Positions 45,100 through 57,174 of a stretch of 64,000 bases of DNA are shown piece by piece; the stretch's first letter is position 1; every line of letters begins with the position of its first letter. Position numbers and translations under genes: made by a program. Below the pieces are notes generated by a model, which saw only the letters and a program-made list of their open reading frames with translations, did not search any database and had not been told where the DNA came from. Location of the stretch: the NCBI GenBank assembly GCA_037349315.1, contig JBAIAC010000133.1, positions 1,116,001 through 1,180,000 on the forward strand, given 5' to 3'. This DNA is from Chelydra serpentina. Taxonomy: Eukaryota > Chordata > Testudines > Chelydridae.

Positions 45100-45430
45100 T
45101 ATAAGTTGTTTTATTTCAAATTAGAATTTTCAAATTTAAAACGGAATTTTTGAAAAAAAAAATCAAAAAATATTTTGTCAGCACTTTTTACAGATTTTAT
45201 ACTATAAAATTAAAAACAAAAAAAAGTTGTTCGAAATGAAAAATCAAATGTTCTATTCCTATATCTGATTATGACATAATCAAAACACTTTCCCCCACAA
45301 CTCCCAAATGAAATTTCATTGAAATTGACGAGCTCCTATGGAAAGTTTCAATTTAGCTGAAATTTACATTTTCCTATGTAAAAACTTTCCACTGGAAATT
45401 TTTTAACCAATTCTATTTGGTACCTCTTAA
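45100..45430. repeat. AT-rich segment in the 3' region of gene 4
   Basis: Runs of A and T with repeated AAATTT/GGAAATTTT words, absent from the 3' ends of the other genes. It accounts for the longer distance to the poly(A) signal. Family unknown. Confidence 0.45.
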
Positions 45431-45750
45431 AATTAGGCCTAAATAATTTTCCCCCATGTTATGCTTTACTGTAGATATAGAATATAGTGGCTTTCCAGTT
45501 TAGTTATCTGTTTACAATGTGCTTTGTCCTATTTGACACTGTCTGGGATAAATCAAATAACTAGAAATATATGAAAATGGGACTTGATTGTCAAACTCTA
45601 CAGTTATAACAAAGAAAGAAGAACATCGTGTGTGAAATGCAAAACCTTGGAGGGGTGACTGGTTACAGCCGTTCTTGAATCCCTGGAAATGTTTTCCTTT
45701 ATATCCTGAATTATTTCATTTGGCAGGCATATACTCCATTTGTCATTCTC

Positions 45751-45756
45751 ATTAAA
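45751..45756 (+). promoter_or_regulatory. Probable poly(A) signal ATTAAA of gene 4
   Basis: Same conserved 3' block, followed by TTGGTCTTCTTGTTTTCC, 865 bases after the stop. Confidence 0.55.
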
Positions 45757-45789
45757 AATTGTGCTGCCTCATAGTATTGGTCTTCTTGT

Positions 45790-48359
45790 TTTCCTTTCTA
45801 CTCCTTTCCTTATTTACAAACCATTCTGGGTGAAATTGGCCCCAGTACAGATGGTGAATACTGAGCCTATGAACTATTTAACATCTACTGAAGCTGTAGT
45901 GACTGGCTAACCATGCCCCCTAAATGGTCTTTAGTATTTTGCTGGCCCTCTGCAAAAAGGTGATTTTCACCCTCGATACACATTTCAGAACTCATCCTAT
46001 TCTATAGCAATTCTACTTCCTGGAGGGGTTTGGTTACATCTGCTAGCTACAAAGTAACAAAAAGAGTAGCAATGAAATAAATAAATTATTTTTCAATATG
46101 AAAATATTTCTGTGCTCTAAATAATATTTACTTGGAGGTCAGAAACACTCATCCTTCACTAATAAATTAATATATAATAATCAATGCAAGGATTGTGGTA
46201 ATCTTTGAAAAGGAAATTTTGAATGATTTCCCCCCTCAGATATGTGAAATTTACTATGGGATGGAAATTCTAGTTCCCACCCATCTCTAGTTGTATATTT
46301 CTGCTGCACCCCAATTTGAACTTGGAGTCTGCAGTTAGGATTGTGCCGAGTCTGTGTAGATGCAGCTATCCTTTGCTATAAAGACTACATTCATTTTGGC
46401 TAGATCTGAGGGGGCTGCAGACCCCACCCACCCTTGAGCTGGGATAGGAGTAAAAGTTCTATCAGCCTATGGTCCTGCTGCATTAAGGTTTTCCCTGCCA
46501 CTAACCCCTGGACATGGAATCTGGGCTTAGGACAAGCAGTCAGTTCTTATCCTCAGGATTAATTATTAGCATATCAATATTAGCATACGACTAAGTGTAA
46601 TTCTGCAGCTGATGTAGTGTTTGCGGGGAGCGGGGTGGGAGGTTATATTTACTCAGTAGCTTAGGTCTGGATGCTGTATAGGAAGGGGTGTATTTCTCCT
46701 ATAACTATGGGATTGCTGCAGAGCTGGGAATTAAAGGCCGACTGTCAGAGACAACCTGGAATCTCCCTCTATATGGTATGGTACAAAGAGCATAACCAGG
46801 CCTGGCTAGGGAACCCTTTTGACCTTTTTTATCTGCCAGTCAGGACAAAGAATGGCTCATGCTCAGACCCACCCTTTGCTAAGCAGCCTATGCAGGGAAA
46901 TGAGCACAATTTACTTACATTCGCATGGTTATTTTATTTAGGCAAGTTGTGGTCTTTATGCTATTCATCATCCCTAGCATGTGACCCGCCTCTGTGGAAC
47001 CACCTGAGCAATAATCCTGATTGGAGACAGGATTTCAAAACATTTCACAAATACTCATTATTGCTACAGACATGCAAAGGGATGCCTGGGGATAATCTCA
47101 CTCTTACATCACTCAGTGTAGACACCCCATGTTGAATAGTAGCATCACTTTAAAATACACATCTCAAGGTCAGGCATGCCCATTCTTTATTTACATAATG
47201 AGGTACAGCTTCTGAATTCAGGATTATTTGATATTCACTAAAAAGTAGTTTGGGTTTATTTGTTATAAAAAAAATTTTTTTTCAAATTGATAATCCAGGT
47301 CCTCAGCTAGTGTCCATTAGAAGGTCTCAATAGATGTCAATGATTCTCTACCACCTACATCAGTTGAGGATAGGACCCTATATTTCTAATAAGATATCCT
47401 TCTAAATGATAGGGGGTCATTATGGGTGAGTAGGGCAAAATTCTAAGTTAAAACCATCACTGAAGTAGAATTTCAATAGTAATGAAGAAATTGAGGCCCA
47501 GACCCTACAATGTGTTTAGGCACCTAACTCCCATTGATTTCTTTGCGGGTTAAGCATCTAAATAGATTTTGAGGATCTGCGCCTGAGTCAAAAAGGATTT
47601 ACCCAGTTCACCGAAGAGAAGATGTCAGGGGAAGTGGAGTGAAGAGCCCTTGAGTTGCAAGAACTTTGGAACTGATAGAGCTGAAAACAGCCTTCATGCA
47701 CCCGAGATCCTAATTAGTTATCAGTTTGTTGCACATATAATTCCTCACGTTCATGACGTTATTTTGCTCCCTGTGTTTGAGTCTATTCTCAGCCCTGTGT
47801 GGTCTACATTGCATATTGCACCCTAACACCTGGCCATCAAAAAGGGAATTCAAACTCTCAATCCCTGGGTTAAAAGGCCAACAGTTCTTTACAAAGCCAC
47901 TGAAAGGAGATGATCCTAAAGGGGGAAAAGCTTGGAGAAGTGAAATGTCTGTAGGCACAGTTGATAAATCTTCTGTAGGTCATTAATTTTGCAAAAAAAC
48001 TGGGGGTATAAAATATCTATAGTGCTTTTCAATACCTAATCTCAGGAGCAATTACACATATTTTAAGAAGATCAAAAGTCATTATTTTTTCTTCTTTTGT
48101 GTAAATATAGTAATATGTATGTGAATATAATAAAAACAGATCCCTTTTAGATGTCACTCAAACTTCATGACCAGATGATGTCAAATTTGCACCATAAAAA
48201 GTCTGCTGACACAATTTACCATTTTTAAAGATTATCTCATTATTTTCCTGGAACATCGAAGGCATTTTTCATTCTGTCTGGACACAGAAATGTTTCTAAA
48301 ATGTTTTTAAAATACCAGCTGGGCATGTTATTAATATTCTATACACTATATCTTCAGCT
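45790..48359 (+). repeat. Intergenic region with module copy G, no gene
   Basis: The part 47025-47350 carries the motif series (AGGATTTCAAAACATTTCAC, GACATGCAAAGG, ATCCAGGTCCTCAGCTAGTG). The block at 46670-46800 matches 42095. The open frame 46671-47135 lies in these modules, and its counterparts at other copies are not open. AT-rich sequence from 47990 to 48350 shows nothing. Confidence 0.55.
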
Positions 48360-49025
48360 CAGCCTCACCTAAGACGACAGAGAAACCATGCACTTTGTCC
48401 TCAGTGTGAGATCCTATTCAGAGAGGTGGTCAGCCATCTAGCTGGAAGAAGCATGTGCTAAGAATCTTACCCAATACCTGGACAATAGTTTGTTCAAGTT
48501 TTAGCACCAGAAAGCATATTTTTACTTGTGTGTGTTACCCTAACTCTATCCTTTATAATTGAACTGACTTAAAATCTTATCTCCTTTTGTTAATAAACTT
48601 GGTTTACTTTTAACCTAAACCAAGCAGTTCTGTGTTTGAATTAAAGTGATTGTTAACTCGGGCTAGTGTGGCAAGCATACATATTGACTCTTTGAAGGAG
48701 CAAACAAACCTTCTTATTCCTCTCAATGGTCCAGGGAGGGGCTCCACCTTGCAGAGCACACAGCTTTGGGAAAATTCGAGGCTGGGAATGTGTTGAAGTC
48801 ACTTGGTTCGTAGTAACCAAGGTTGGTGGATACCATGACTGTGGCTGGGGTATAACAAGCAGGCTGCTGGACACAGAGTTGCTGAATGAAAGCTGCTCAA
48901 CACACAGACACTCAGCGCATACTTGTTGACTGGCTGTTGGTGTCCAGGCTGTGAGCCACAGTAGCAGAGCATACCAGGGTAGGCAATAACACAACCCTTC
49001 ACTGGTCTGGACTGCACCCTTTCCC
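48360..49025 (+). mobile_element. LTR-like fragment
   Basis: TTGTTAATAAACTTGGTTTA (about 48588) holds a poly(A)-type AATAAA, and the following AATTAAAGTGATTGTTAACT resembles the R-U5 part of turtle LTRs as I remember them. No ends or duplication could be fixed and there is no coding region. Confidence 0.35.
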
Positions 49026-49029
49026 AGAC

Positions 49030-49120
49030 CCGAACTAGAGTTCTGTGTGGCTTGAAAGCTTGTCTCTCTCACACAGAACTTGGTCCAATAAAAGATATTA
49101 CCTCACCCACATTGTGTCTC
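49030..49120 (+). mobile_element. Penelope-like arm, second family
   Basis: AAGCTTGTCTCTCTCACA with CCAATAAAAGATATTACCTC matches the right arm of 37478-37656. Confidence 0.6.
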
Positions 49121-49484
49121 TGTACACGATATAGTCCGTGCTTTGTTTGTTCATATTTTAACCCACTTTATACTGATTAAGATGACAGTCTGAGGTACAG
49201 GGTTAAGTATTTCAACTTAATTATGAGATTTTGCACCCCAGTCCGCTTTGAAGTGATGCAAACTGGACTGCAACACTGCCTAGTCTTTCATCCTGTGATC
49301 AAAGGATGGGGTAAGACTATGACTTATCAAGGATGTTGCAAGCAAACCTGAATAAGTCTGTTCTCACGTATTAATTTACACACCAACAAGTACAACCCCG
49401 ACCTGAGAGACAGGGCTGAGGACTTGGGGTAGATGGTTATCCTTGAGAGACTGTACTGGTTTATACCCAGAAACTGTTATTGCT

Positions 49485-49590
49485 GAGACAATGTGGGTGA
49501 GGTATCTTTTATTGAGCCAACTTCTGTTGGAGTTAGAGAAAAGCTGTCAAGCTTACAAGGAGCTCTTCTGATGAAGAGTTGTATATTATT
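49485..49590 (-). mobile_element. Penelope-like arm, second family, opposite direction
   Basis: GTGGGTGAGGTATCTTTTAT and CAACTTCTGTTGGAGTTAG mirror the arm at 49030-49120, with about 365 bp between them. The GAGCTCTTCTGATGAAG end is the reverse complement of a decayed hammerhead-like core. Confidence 0.6.
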
Positions 49591-51305
49591 TTCTGGTTGG
49601 CTCCAGCCTGCATTGTGTTTGGGTTCCCACATTTTATTGCAATTTTGAACTGGATGTCATCTTTCGCTGAGATGGTGAGTGGGGAGGAGCCTGTGTCTCA
49701 GAACTGCATGATTCATGTGCTAGGAGCAGAAATCCCTTCAGTAGAAACAGCCCTGAATCTGTCCCATTGGTGGCTCTAATCCTTTCTACAGGCGTGCACG
49801 GAGGCTTGATCCAAGCAGCATAACCAGACCTGGTTGGGCCAGATGATATTTCTGTTTGTGCCGACAAATTTGACTGTGGTGGCTGCCACCCTGGACAAAG
49901 TGTAGCTCAGGCCCAAGCTATGCACACCCTTTGCTGCAAAAACTGTTTATTTCTGTTCATTTATGTTCTTGTTAGTTTATTTCATTAAGTTGTTGTTATG
50001 CTATCAATGACCCCTAGCTTATGAAGAGGTTGGAAGGATTCAATTTTCATTGGTAAATGTCAGTGAACATTGATTTCATGTACACACAAACCTGACAAAA
50101 ACATTTACATCTATAATCACCAACATTTACAGACCGGCAAAGTAAGAAAAACGCTGCTTGGGAACAGAGTTTGAATGTGGGCTATTTATTGGGTGTATTT
50201 TGGCATGTGATACTGACCCTTTGTGTTCTAACGGTCAGAGAGCTTTAACATTTTGAACCTCACCTCCTACTGTCATTAAATTATTGCCAGACCATCCCAT
50301 AATTTCCTGCAACTGAACATTTGACTCAATAAAGATAAAGAAATGCTTAAAAATAAACACTAATATTATCCACTGAAATTATAAACTGAATGCTAACATG
50401 TCCACTTAAGAAGTGTCTTTCTCCTGGGCAACAAAACTTATGAGGGATAGTCTGTGGATTCCTGAGAACGAAGGATTTCAAAGAGCTTCACCAACATTCA
50501 TTAACATGCTACATATGCAAAGTGTTTTTACTCTAATATTAAATAGCACGTTGCTGGGTTTAGACGCCCCAGCACTGAGTAATAGCACCACTTACAAATG
50601 TGTGGCAAGATCTCGTCACTCCCCTGATCAAGTCCTAATTTACACCCTCATAATTTGAGGCCACTTGATTTTTCATTAAAAAAGTAGCCTTGCGTTTGTT
50701 TTCCTAATTAGAGTTCACCCGTCAGATCCTCATCTGCTGTAAAGGCAGCCCAAGTCCTTAAAATTCAATGTTACATCATTTTATACCAAATGAGGAACTG
50801 GCCCAGATAACATTTTCCTAGGACAACCCAGCACGATTCGTGATTCGGTTTCCCTACTGTGTTGTGAAAGGATGAGCTGGCCTTTTAGACATCTTTGTAA
50901 ACTTGCCCCCAGCTTCAGGGTCCCTTGGCCTTCAGTAGGAAACTTAGAAAACTGAAAGCCAAGATTTTTGGTGACAACTTGCCATTTTACAGTGTCCAAC
51001 TTGAGACATCATAAAAGGGGAAACATTTTCAGAGGGCAGTGGCTCAATACTTTTGATATTAAAGCCCCCTTAAGGTATTTCAACTTTTGAAAATAATGTT
51101 TAAAGACATCCTGAGAGACCTTGAGTAAATCAATCATCTCTCTCTTCAGTATACTCATTGGTTAAATAAGGCATGATGATATTTTCCTGACTGTCTTTGG
51201 CATCAATCTATTTTAGAATTGTCCATAGCTCCCACTAGCATAGTATCTACATTGCCCAGGTAGCTATCTCTGAAAGAGCTGGTATGGACCATTGTTGCAG
51301 ACAAT
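49591..51305 (+). repeat. Upstream module copy H, flank of gene 5
   Basis: The block at 49665-49790 matches 42095-42215. The motif series runs 50455-50830 (AAGGATTTCAAAGAGCTTCA, CATATGCAAAGTG, GAGTAATAGCACCACTT). No gene is seen. Confidence 0.6.
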
Positions 51306-51307
51306 AT

Positions 51308-51650
51308 ATAGATCATAGAAATGTAAGGCTGGAAAAAGACCTCAAGAGGTTATCCAGTCCAGCCCCCTGTGCTGAGACAGGACCAAGAATACCTAGACCA
51401 TCCCTGACAGGGTGTTTGTCCAACCTGTTCTTAAAAAACCTCCAATGACAGGGATTCCACAACCCCCTTTGGAAGCCTGTTCCAGTGCTTAACTATCCTT
51501 AGAATTAGAAAGTTTTTCCTAATAGCTAACCTAAATTTCCCTTGCTGCAGATTTAGCCAATTACTTCTTGTCCCACCTTCAATGGACATGGAGAACAATT
51601 GATCACCATCCTCTTTATAATAGCCCCTAACATAGCTGAAGACCTCTCAG
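51308..51650 (-). mobile_element. CR1 LINE fragment
   Basis: The tail ATCATAGAAATGTAAGGCTGG starts it, then CAGTCCAGCCCCCTGTGCTG and GGGATTCCACAACCCC. It is 5'-truncated near 51650 and diverged from the other copies. Confidence 0.82.
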
Positions 51651-52170
51651 AGACCAGAGGGATCATGGTTCTAATCCAATTTGGCAAAAGTGGTGACATG
51701 ACTGTAAGGCCCTTCAGACCTGAATTCCAAGTTGCTATAGGATAAAATGTACCCCTGGACCTCAGAGCAGAAGTCCAGCACAGAAGGCCTATAGACCATG
51801 CAAATCCCAATTAAGCGCCATTTTGAAGGCTTAGGTGGAACTTAAAAGGTGCATATGCCTTGGTGCTTGCCCTTAGTCCAGAAAGGAACCACAACCCCTA
51901 GGGTCTATTTCATAGTTAACTGAACTCATTGTTGGAAAGATACCCATGGACGTCAATGAATACTGACATCATAGGAGTAAATGGCATTAGATTGTCACTG
52001 TAACTCAAAAGGAATCAGAATTATATTATAAATGAATTTGCCCCCTAAAGTTTTGATAGAGAAAAAACCCGTAGGTTGCAACATGCATTTCAAATGATTT
52101 CAGGCTGGGAATTGAGTAATAATAAAACAGTGAGCAAAACAATTGCAGCCACTTGACGAGTCTCACACGC

Positions 52171-52257
52171 ACAACAAAATTCAGTTCATAAGCGATTAGG
52201 ACTTCATGCACAAAAGGCGTCTCTCATCCTCCAGGCAATCTAAGCAAGCATATAAAA
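52171..52257 (+). promoter_or_regulatory. Proximal promoter of gene 5 (TATA box 52251-52257)
   Basis: TATAAAA is at 52251-52257. The first block is weaker here (AAAATTCAGTTCATAAGCGA). The second (CACAAAAGGCGTCTCTCATC, about 52209) continues to CTCCAGGCAATCT and matches gene 1 well. Confidence 0.75.
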
Positions 52258-52280
52258 AGCTCTCCCAACTCAGGGCTAGT

Positions 52281-52319
52281 CTTAAGGCGTCTCTTGACTC
52301 ATTCTCCTCGGTGAACTGA
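52281..52319 (+). other. Non-coding exon 1 of gene 5
   Basis: Start inferred from TATA spacing, end from the donor GTAAGT at 52320. The end GGTGAACTGA equals gene 1 and the orphan at 22027. Intron 1 (52320-55481, 3162 bp) is the longest in the cluster. Confidence 0.75.
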
Positions 52320-53104
52320 GTAAGTCCAATTCGACTCAATTGGTTTTATAACTATATTTTGGTAACTAATTACTTTAGAGAGAGTTTTATTAACCTAGGG
52401 CCAAGTCCTGCACATAAAACTTTTTGATTTTCACCAGTGCTAGGAAGGTTCTTTCTATAAATCTGTTTTTGTAGTGATTCGCTTGTCGGGCATTGGTGGA
52501 TGCAGACTTTAAAAAGAAAAAAAGAAAAAAAGTGTTTGTCCCAAATCCATATGAGGTTGTGGAAATCTTGCCCTGTCAATTTTATTTGGGTACTGGGAAT
52601 GTAAATACCTTAAATAACTATGGGGGGAAATTACTTTTGATGCTAGACATTTACATTATTTTGGCATATGTATATGAAACACCAGATGAGAATTCAGCCT
52701 TTTGATTTCTATTAAATGATTGAGATGAGCTTTCATATATCTATTGAGTGAATTTCACTGCTGTTTTCAAGTTGGTTTATCTATAGATATAAATATGCAG
52801 CAGTCATTTGGCACATATATTAAATATAATCTCTACACCTTCTGCTGCTTTATTTGGAATCATGGCAAGTTACACCAGCTGAGGATCTGATCCTATTATT
52901 GCCATGTTACCATGGAGATCAGCTTTTATATATCACTATTGAAGTGTCACTTTATGGATGTTTAATTTATTTTATCTCTGCAGCTAAAAATTTGGAAGAT
53001 TTATGGAATTTCTCCTTCTTGAAGTCAAAGCCAACTTCTAACTTAAGAAATGCCCTTTGTGGTCAGGTTTTTCCATTATGGAGCACTTCAGCCTTCTTAT
53101 GCTT

Positions 53105-53205
53105 TCCTCTGAAGCAGCTGGGAGTCAGCACTCTTAGAGATCGGACAATGGATTAAATTGGACACAGATTTAATCCAGTATGGCCATTTCTATGTTTTTT
53201 ATGTG
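53105..53205 (+). mobile_element. Old CR1 3' end in intron 1 of gene 5
   Basis: AATCCAGTATGGCCATTTCTATG is a decayed plus-oriented CR1-group tail; the 5' limit is uncertain. Confidence 0.5.
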
Positions 53206-53289
53206 AGCAACTAGCAATTTTAGATCCACATCCTCACCTAGAGTAAGGTAGCACAGCTCTGTTGAAGTCAGGGGAACTGAGTTTAAAGA

Positions 53290-53880
53290 TTTAGTTCTTA
53301 CGGTTTTGTTTTGACAAAAGATTATTTTCTGTTCCTTCATTAGCAAGTGTTGCTGACTCACAAGCTTTAGAAACAAGAGTACCATACTGATTCTGGAGAA
53401 CTGGTTCACATGTTAAGATAAAATCTTAGCAAGGGCATGGCCATAATTAACATTGTCCCCACCCTACTTTATGCTATAATTTTCTAGGGTAGTTTGGGGA
53501 AAAAAACCACACCCATCCATCATACACTAGATAGAAATATTCTGCATTCACTTATTAGAGTTAAGGTTTTTCACTCAGCCTCCTCCTTAGCATTCACTCT
53601 TCTGTGAGAGTGTGAAGAAAACAGTTCTAGAGAATTGCTGGACATAGGTCTGTAAAGATAATGAAAGAATATTTTCTGTTTATTCATCATGTATTGCTGA
53701 CTTGCCAGTTAACCCATTTGCATATTCAGATTTAATCTGAAGGAGGGAAATAGCATTAGCAGCCTTTTCCCAATCCTCACCCACGCTATAGTTTTCTGAA
53801 CTGGTTTGAAAACACCAGCTGCCCACAATCCAGATATTCTGCAGTGTTTCTTTTACTTATTACAATTGTTGCTTTTTAAC
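53290..53880 (+). repeat. Tandem doubling inside intron 1 of gene 5
   Basis: 53310-53560 and 53650-53870 run in the same order: ATTTTCTGTT...TTGCTGACT, then CCACCCTAC.TTATGCTATA / CACCCACGCTATAGTTTTC, then AGA.ATATTCTGCA. The single copy is seen in gene 1's intron at about 2790. The step is about 340 bp. Confidence 0.6.
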
Positions 53881-54285
53881 CCATCCTTCATCCTGCCTCA
53901 TTTTGTGGGTTTTACCAGAACAATTCCAGGAAGTTACAGTATATTTTAAGACAATACCATGTAACAGGAAACTCACCACAGCACATACCGGATGACCATG
54001 TAGTTTTACAAGCCCCCACAACACCCTGTGTCTGTAGCTTCATTGAACATCAAGCCTCCAGTCACTCTTTGCCTCAGCAGTACCCACTTGCAAAACTGGG
54101 GTAATAATCTTTCCTCCCCGTTTTGGTCAGCCTTGCCAGTTTAATAGGCAAGCTCTTTAGAGAAGGGGCTGTCTCTCACTCTCAGCCCCACCCACTCTCA
54201 GTTGCAGCCTCTCAGCCACACTAGAAATGGAGTTATAGGTGAAAAGACAAACAGCAACTAGCAGTGCCCAAGTTCTAGTCCCAGC

Positions 54286-54776
54286 TCTTACAGAGCCCCC
54301 TTGTGACAGAGAATAGCCCAGCAACCACCCCACCCTCTGCTACACACCTGCTTGTTGTTTGGCTTAATGATACCCTGGCTTGTTAACCCAGACCATTCAC
54401 AATGAAGCCCTCAGTCAATCTATTCATCCTTTGCTGCTTTATCAAACCCCTCTCAGCCCCTCCTGCCTGGATTATTTTGAGCCATTTCTGCCTAAAGCCT
54501 TTCCCTGCTTTAGTAAGCCACGCCTAGCCCTACCTTGCTAGAGTCTTTACTCCTCTGGCATCTTAGAGGGTCCTGCAGGAGCTTTTTGCTCCCTGCCGTC
54601 CCCAGCTAAAGTCTCCATCTCTCCAGGTAGCTCAGTCACCAAGCCTCTTCCTTATATAACCTTCCCAGATTGAGTCATATGACCATTTCCCCCCCACCTG
54701 GGGAGTCAAGTGAAGTATTATCACAGGTGGGGCTGAGACTCGGCTCCCCTTAAGGAGCCAACCACCCTGTGACACT
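54286..54776. mobile_element. LTR-like or unclassified insertion in intron 1 of gene 5
   Basis: The piece starts TGTGACAGAGAATAG and ends CCCTGTGACA, and interrupts a MIR-like stretch that is continuous in genes 2-4. A CTTATATAACC word is at about 54651. No clear target duplication was found. Confidence 0.4.
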
Positions 54777-55013
54777 GTGAAAGTAGTAGGGGATTTTTTT
54801 GTTTGTTTGTTTGGGTCTGAAGCTTGGGTCTAAGAGGTTGTCTGGGAGCTGGCTCAAGCAACAGAGTGTGGGAGGACAAGAGGGGTGAAAATATGGGGAT
54901 GATGCAAGCTCAAAACAGTGTTTATCAGATCATCAGTGCAGACTTTACAGATGAGATGCATTTTGTAGACAGCACCCAGTGAACAGGAAGGTTTCTTGCT
55001 GTCTGAGTAGGAG

Positions 55014-55250
55014 ACAGAGGGCATGTCTGCACAAGAAACTAATGCCAGGGTGTGAATTTACAACATACCAGCTTGCTACGCACTCACTCAGTGCATGGTA
55101 GCAGGGTCCATGCAGTAACAATTCTGTAGCACGGTGGAACTTTTAGTGCCCATTACTGGTGTCCCCAGAGTCACTTAGTGTGTGGCAGACTAGTGAGCTG
55201 CAGATGCACACCCTGGCATGTGAGCACTAACTCACTGTGGGGAGAAGCCC
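55014..55250. mobile_element. Putative MITE in intron 1 of gene 5
   Basis: Ends GGGCATGTCTGCACA and TGTGGGGAGAAGCCC are imperfect inverted repeats similar to those of 1430-1727. No clean duplication is seen. Confidence 0.4.
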
Positions 55251-55502
55251 AGAGAGAGTGAAAAGGGCACAGTGGGGCTGGTTAGGAAGGAAGATCAGGG
55301 TGAATGGAGCAAGTAGACAAGGACAAGTAAGTGGGAGCAGATTTGTAGCCAGGAACTACGACTAGCCTGTATCTATCTTCCTATCCATCTGGGTTCCTAC
55401 ACAGTCCCCATTACCTTTGTATTTGTTTTTCCACTAGCACTTGTGCCTCATGTTTACTCTATCCCCTCCTATGTGCTTCAGGTTTATCTCCATCCCAGAA
55501 AG

Positions 55503-55946
55503 ATGTCTTTCAATGGACTGCAGACTGGTGCCCAGGGCTCTCTACCATATGGGGTGAAATGCTCAGAACCATGCATTGTCACTGCCAGTGAGCCATGTGT
55601 GGTGAAGTGTAAAGATACCCGAGTGATCATCTACCCACCACCCGTTGTCGTGACATTCCCGGGACCGATCCTCACCACTTGCCCTCAAGAGACCATAGTG
55701 GCGTCCTCTGGACCACCTGACATTGGCGTGGCTGAGTCAGCTGCTAGGATATCTGCAGCACCAGGAGTCACTGGAAGCTTGGGACCACATCTCGAGAGAT
55801 GCCCTCCAAGCGCCATTACAAGACACGAGCCCCAGTACACTCCAAAATACTCCTACACTTATTCTTCCCGATGGTCACATCCTGGCAGGTCCCTGGAAAC
55901 CGCTGGTTATAGTCAAACCACAAGGAACATCCACAGAACAAAATAA
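55503..55946 (+). CDS. Corneous beta-protein with Gly-poor tail, gene 5, 147 aa
   Basis: The ATG follows the leader ATCCCAGAAAG; exon 2 starts at 55482 after CTTCAG. The head has two SEPC units (CSEPCIV at 20-26, ASEPCVV at 28-34), perhaps an internal doubling. The core box (about 36-69) has VIIYPPPVVVTFPGPI, the best match to the ordinary beta-keratin core. The tail (70-147) lacks Gly repeats and is rich in Ser, Tyr, His, Pro and Arg (QYTPKYSYTYSSRW), a composition unlike genes 1-3. The C-terminus runs through the CAAACC position as in gene 1 and ends IHRTK. Probably functional. Confidence 0.92.
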   Translation: MSFNGLQTGAQGSLPYGVKCSEPCIVTASEPCVVKCKDTRVIIYPPPVVVTFPGPILTTCPQETIVASSGPPDIGVAESAARISAAPGVTGSLGPHLERCPPSAITRHEPQYTPKYSYTYSSRWSHPGRSLETAGYSQTTRNIHRTK

Positions 55947-56350
55947 AAAACAGGAAATAAAAGGCCAGGTAGAGTTTCGCAGCTGAGCTTGTGGACGTGG
56001 CTTTCAGAAGTGCTGAGCGCCCACAACTCCAACTGAAATCCGCTGTGGGAGTGAGCACACTGCACCTCTGAAAATCAGACCCCTAGATGTCTGTCATGTT
56101 ACCCTTCGCCTTAGATTTCCTATCTAATGGCTCCCCAGCTTCGTTCTCTGCTTATCATGTGCATTGTCAGTTCAAGCGGTTGAAAATGGGAACTTGATTG
56201 TCAAACTCTGCAGCTGCAACAAAGATAGAAAAAGGTGCAAAATGCATCACCTTGGAGTGGGTGATTGGTTGCAGCCGTTATTGAACACTGTGTAATCTTT
56301 ATACTCTGTATTGTTTTGTTTTGCAATTTTATACTCCCCTTCTTAGTCTC

Positions 56351-56356
56351 ATTAAA
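56351..56356 (+). promoter_or_regulatory. Probable poly(A) signal ATTAAA of gene 5
   Basis: ATTAAA lies 405 bases after the stop, followed by ACATTGGCCTTCTGATTTTCC as in the other genes. Confidence 0.65.
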
Positions 56357-56399
56357 ACTTGTACTGTATCATAACATTGGCCTTCTGATTTTCCTTTGT

Positions 56400-57174
56400 C
56401 CTCTAGTATTTATTTACAAACCACTACGGATATCTGCCCTGAGCAGAGGAATTGAGATGTGAACTCCTTCAGTCCCACAGAAGCCTGTAGTGAAAGGAGA
56501 ATCAGGCCTTTTAATGGGGCAATAACACTGTCCAGGTGGTTGTACAGGGGTGTACTCTGTTTGTTTCAGTACCCACGTCATTGAACGGATTTTTTCTTCC
56601 TGGCTGGGTGAGGTTATAACTAGTGCTGGGTGACTGACCGATTTTTTCAGTTCAATGACAGTTCTGGGAGGGTGCGGGGTGGTGTTGGGGGCGGGGGGGA
56701 GTTGAAAATTCTGAAAAAAATTCAGCAAATCAAAAAAAAGTCAACAATTGCGTTTCAGTCAAATGAAACACTTCATCTGCCAACATTTTAACAATACAAA
56801 CCAAGGAAATGAAGGGCTAGATTCACAAAACTAGGGGGTGAGGAGGAGCTTTCCTGATCATCTTTAAACACAGTGGTTAAGACACCCACATGGGGTGTGG
56901 GAAACCTATTTTCAATTCCTCTCTGTCCCCCGCCTCACATGGAGAAGGGATTTGCAGTTTTTCCTGCTGAAGCTGTTCCTCTTTGTATTAAATGGTTACG
57001 GGCACAGGGACCTAAATGTTTGCTCCCACCTCCTAAGTGAGTACCCCAAACATCAGGTTATCAAGTCATTGCCACACTTTCTTTTTACTCAGTGTCTATT
57101 AATGTATTTTATCCACAGTGGAGTAGCATTAGAGGAGACGTTGAGAGACACCTGCCTCAGAATATCCTATGGTT
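56400..57174. other. Intergenic stretch, no gene seen
   Basis: A G-rich tract (GGGGGCGGGGGGGA, about 56686) and A-rich words follow the 3' end of gene 5. The frame at 56895-57275 has no family features. Confidence 0.4.

Noticed and set aside
46671..47135. 154-codon plus-strand frame
   Set aside because: It lies in upstream module sequence; the related blocks at 40670, 42095 and 49665 are not open in the same phase.
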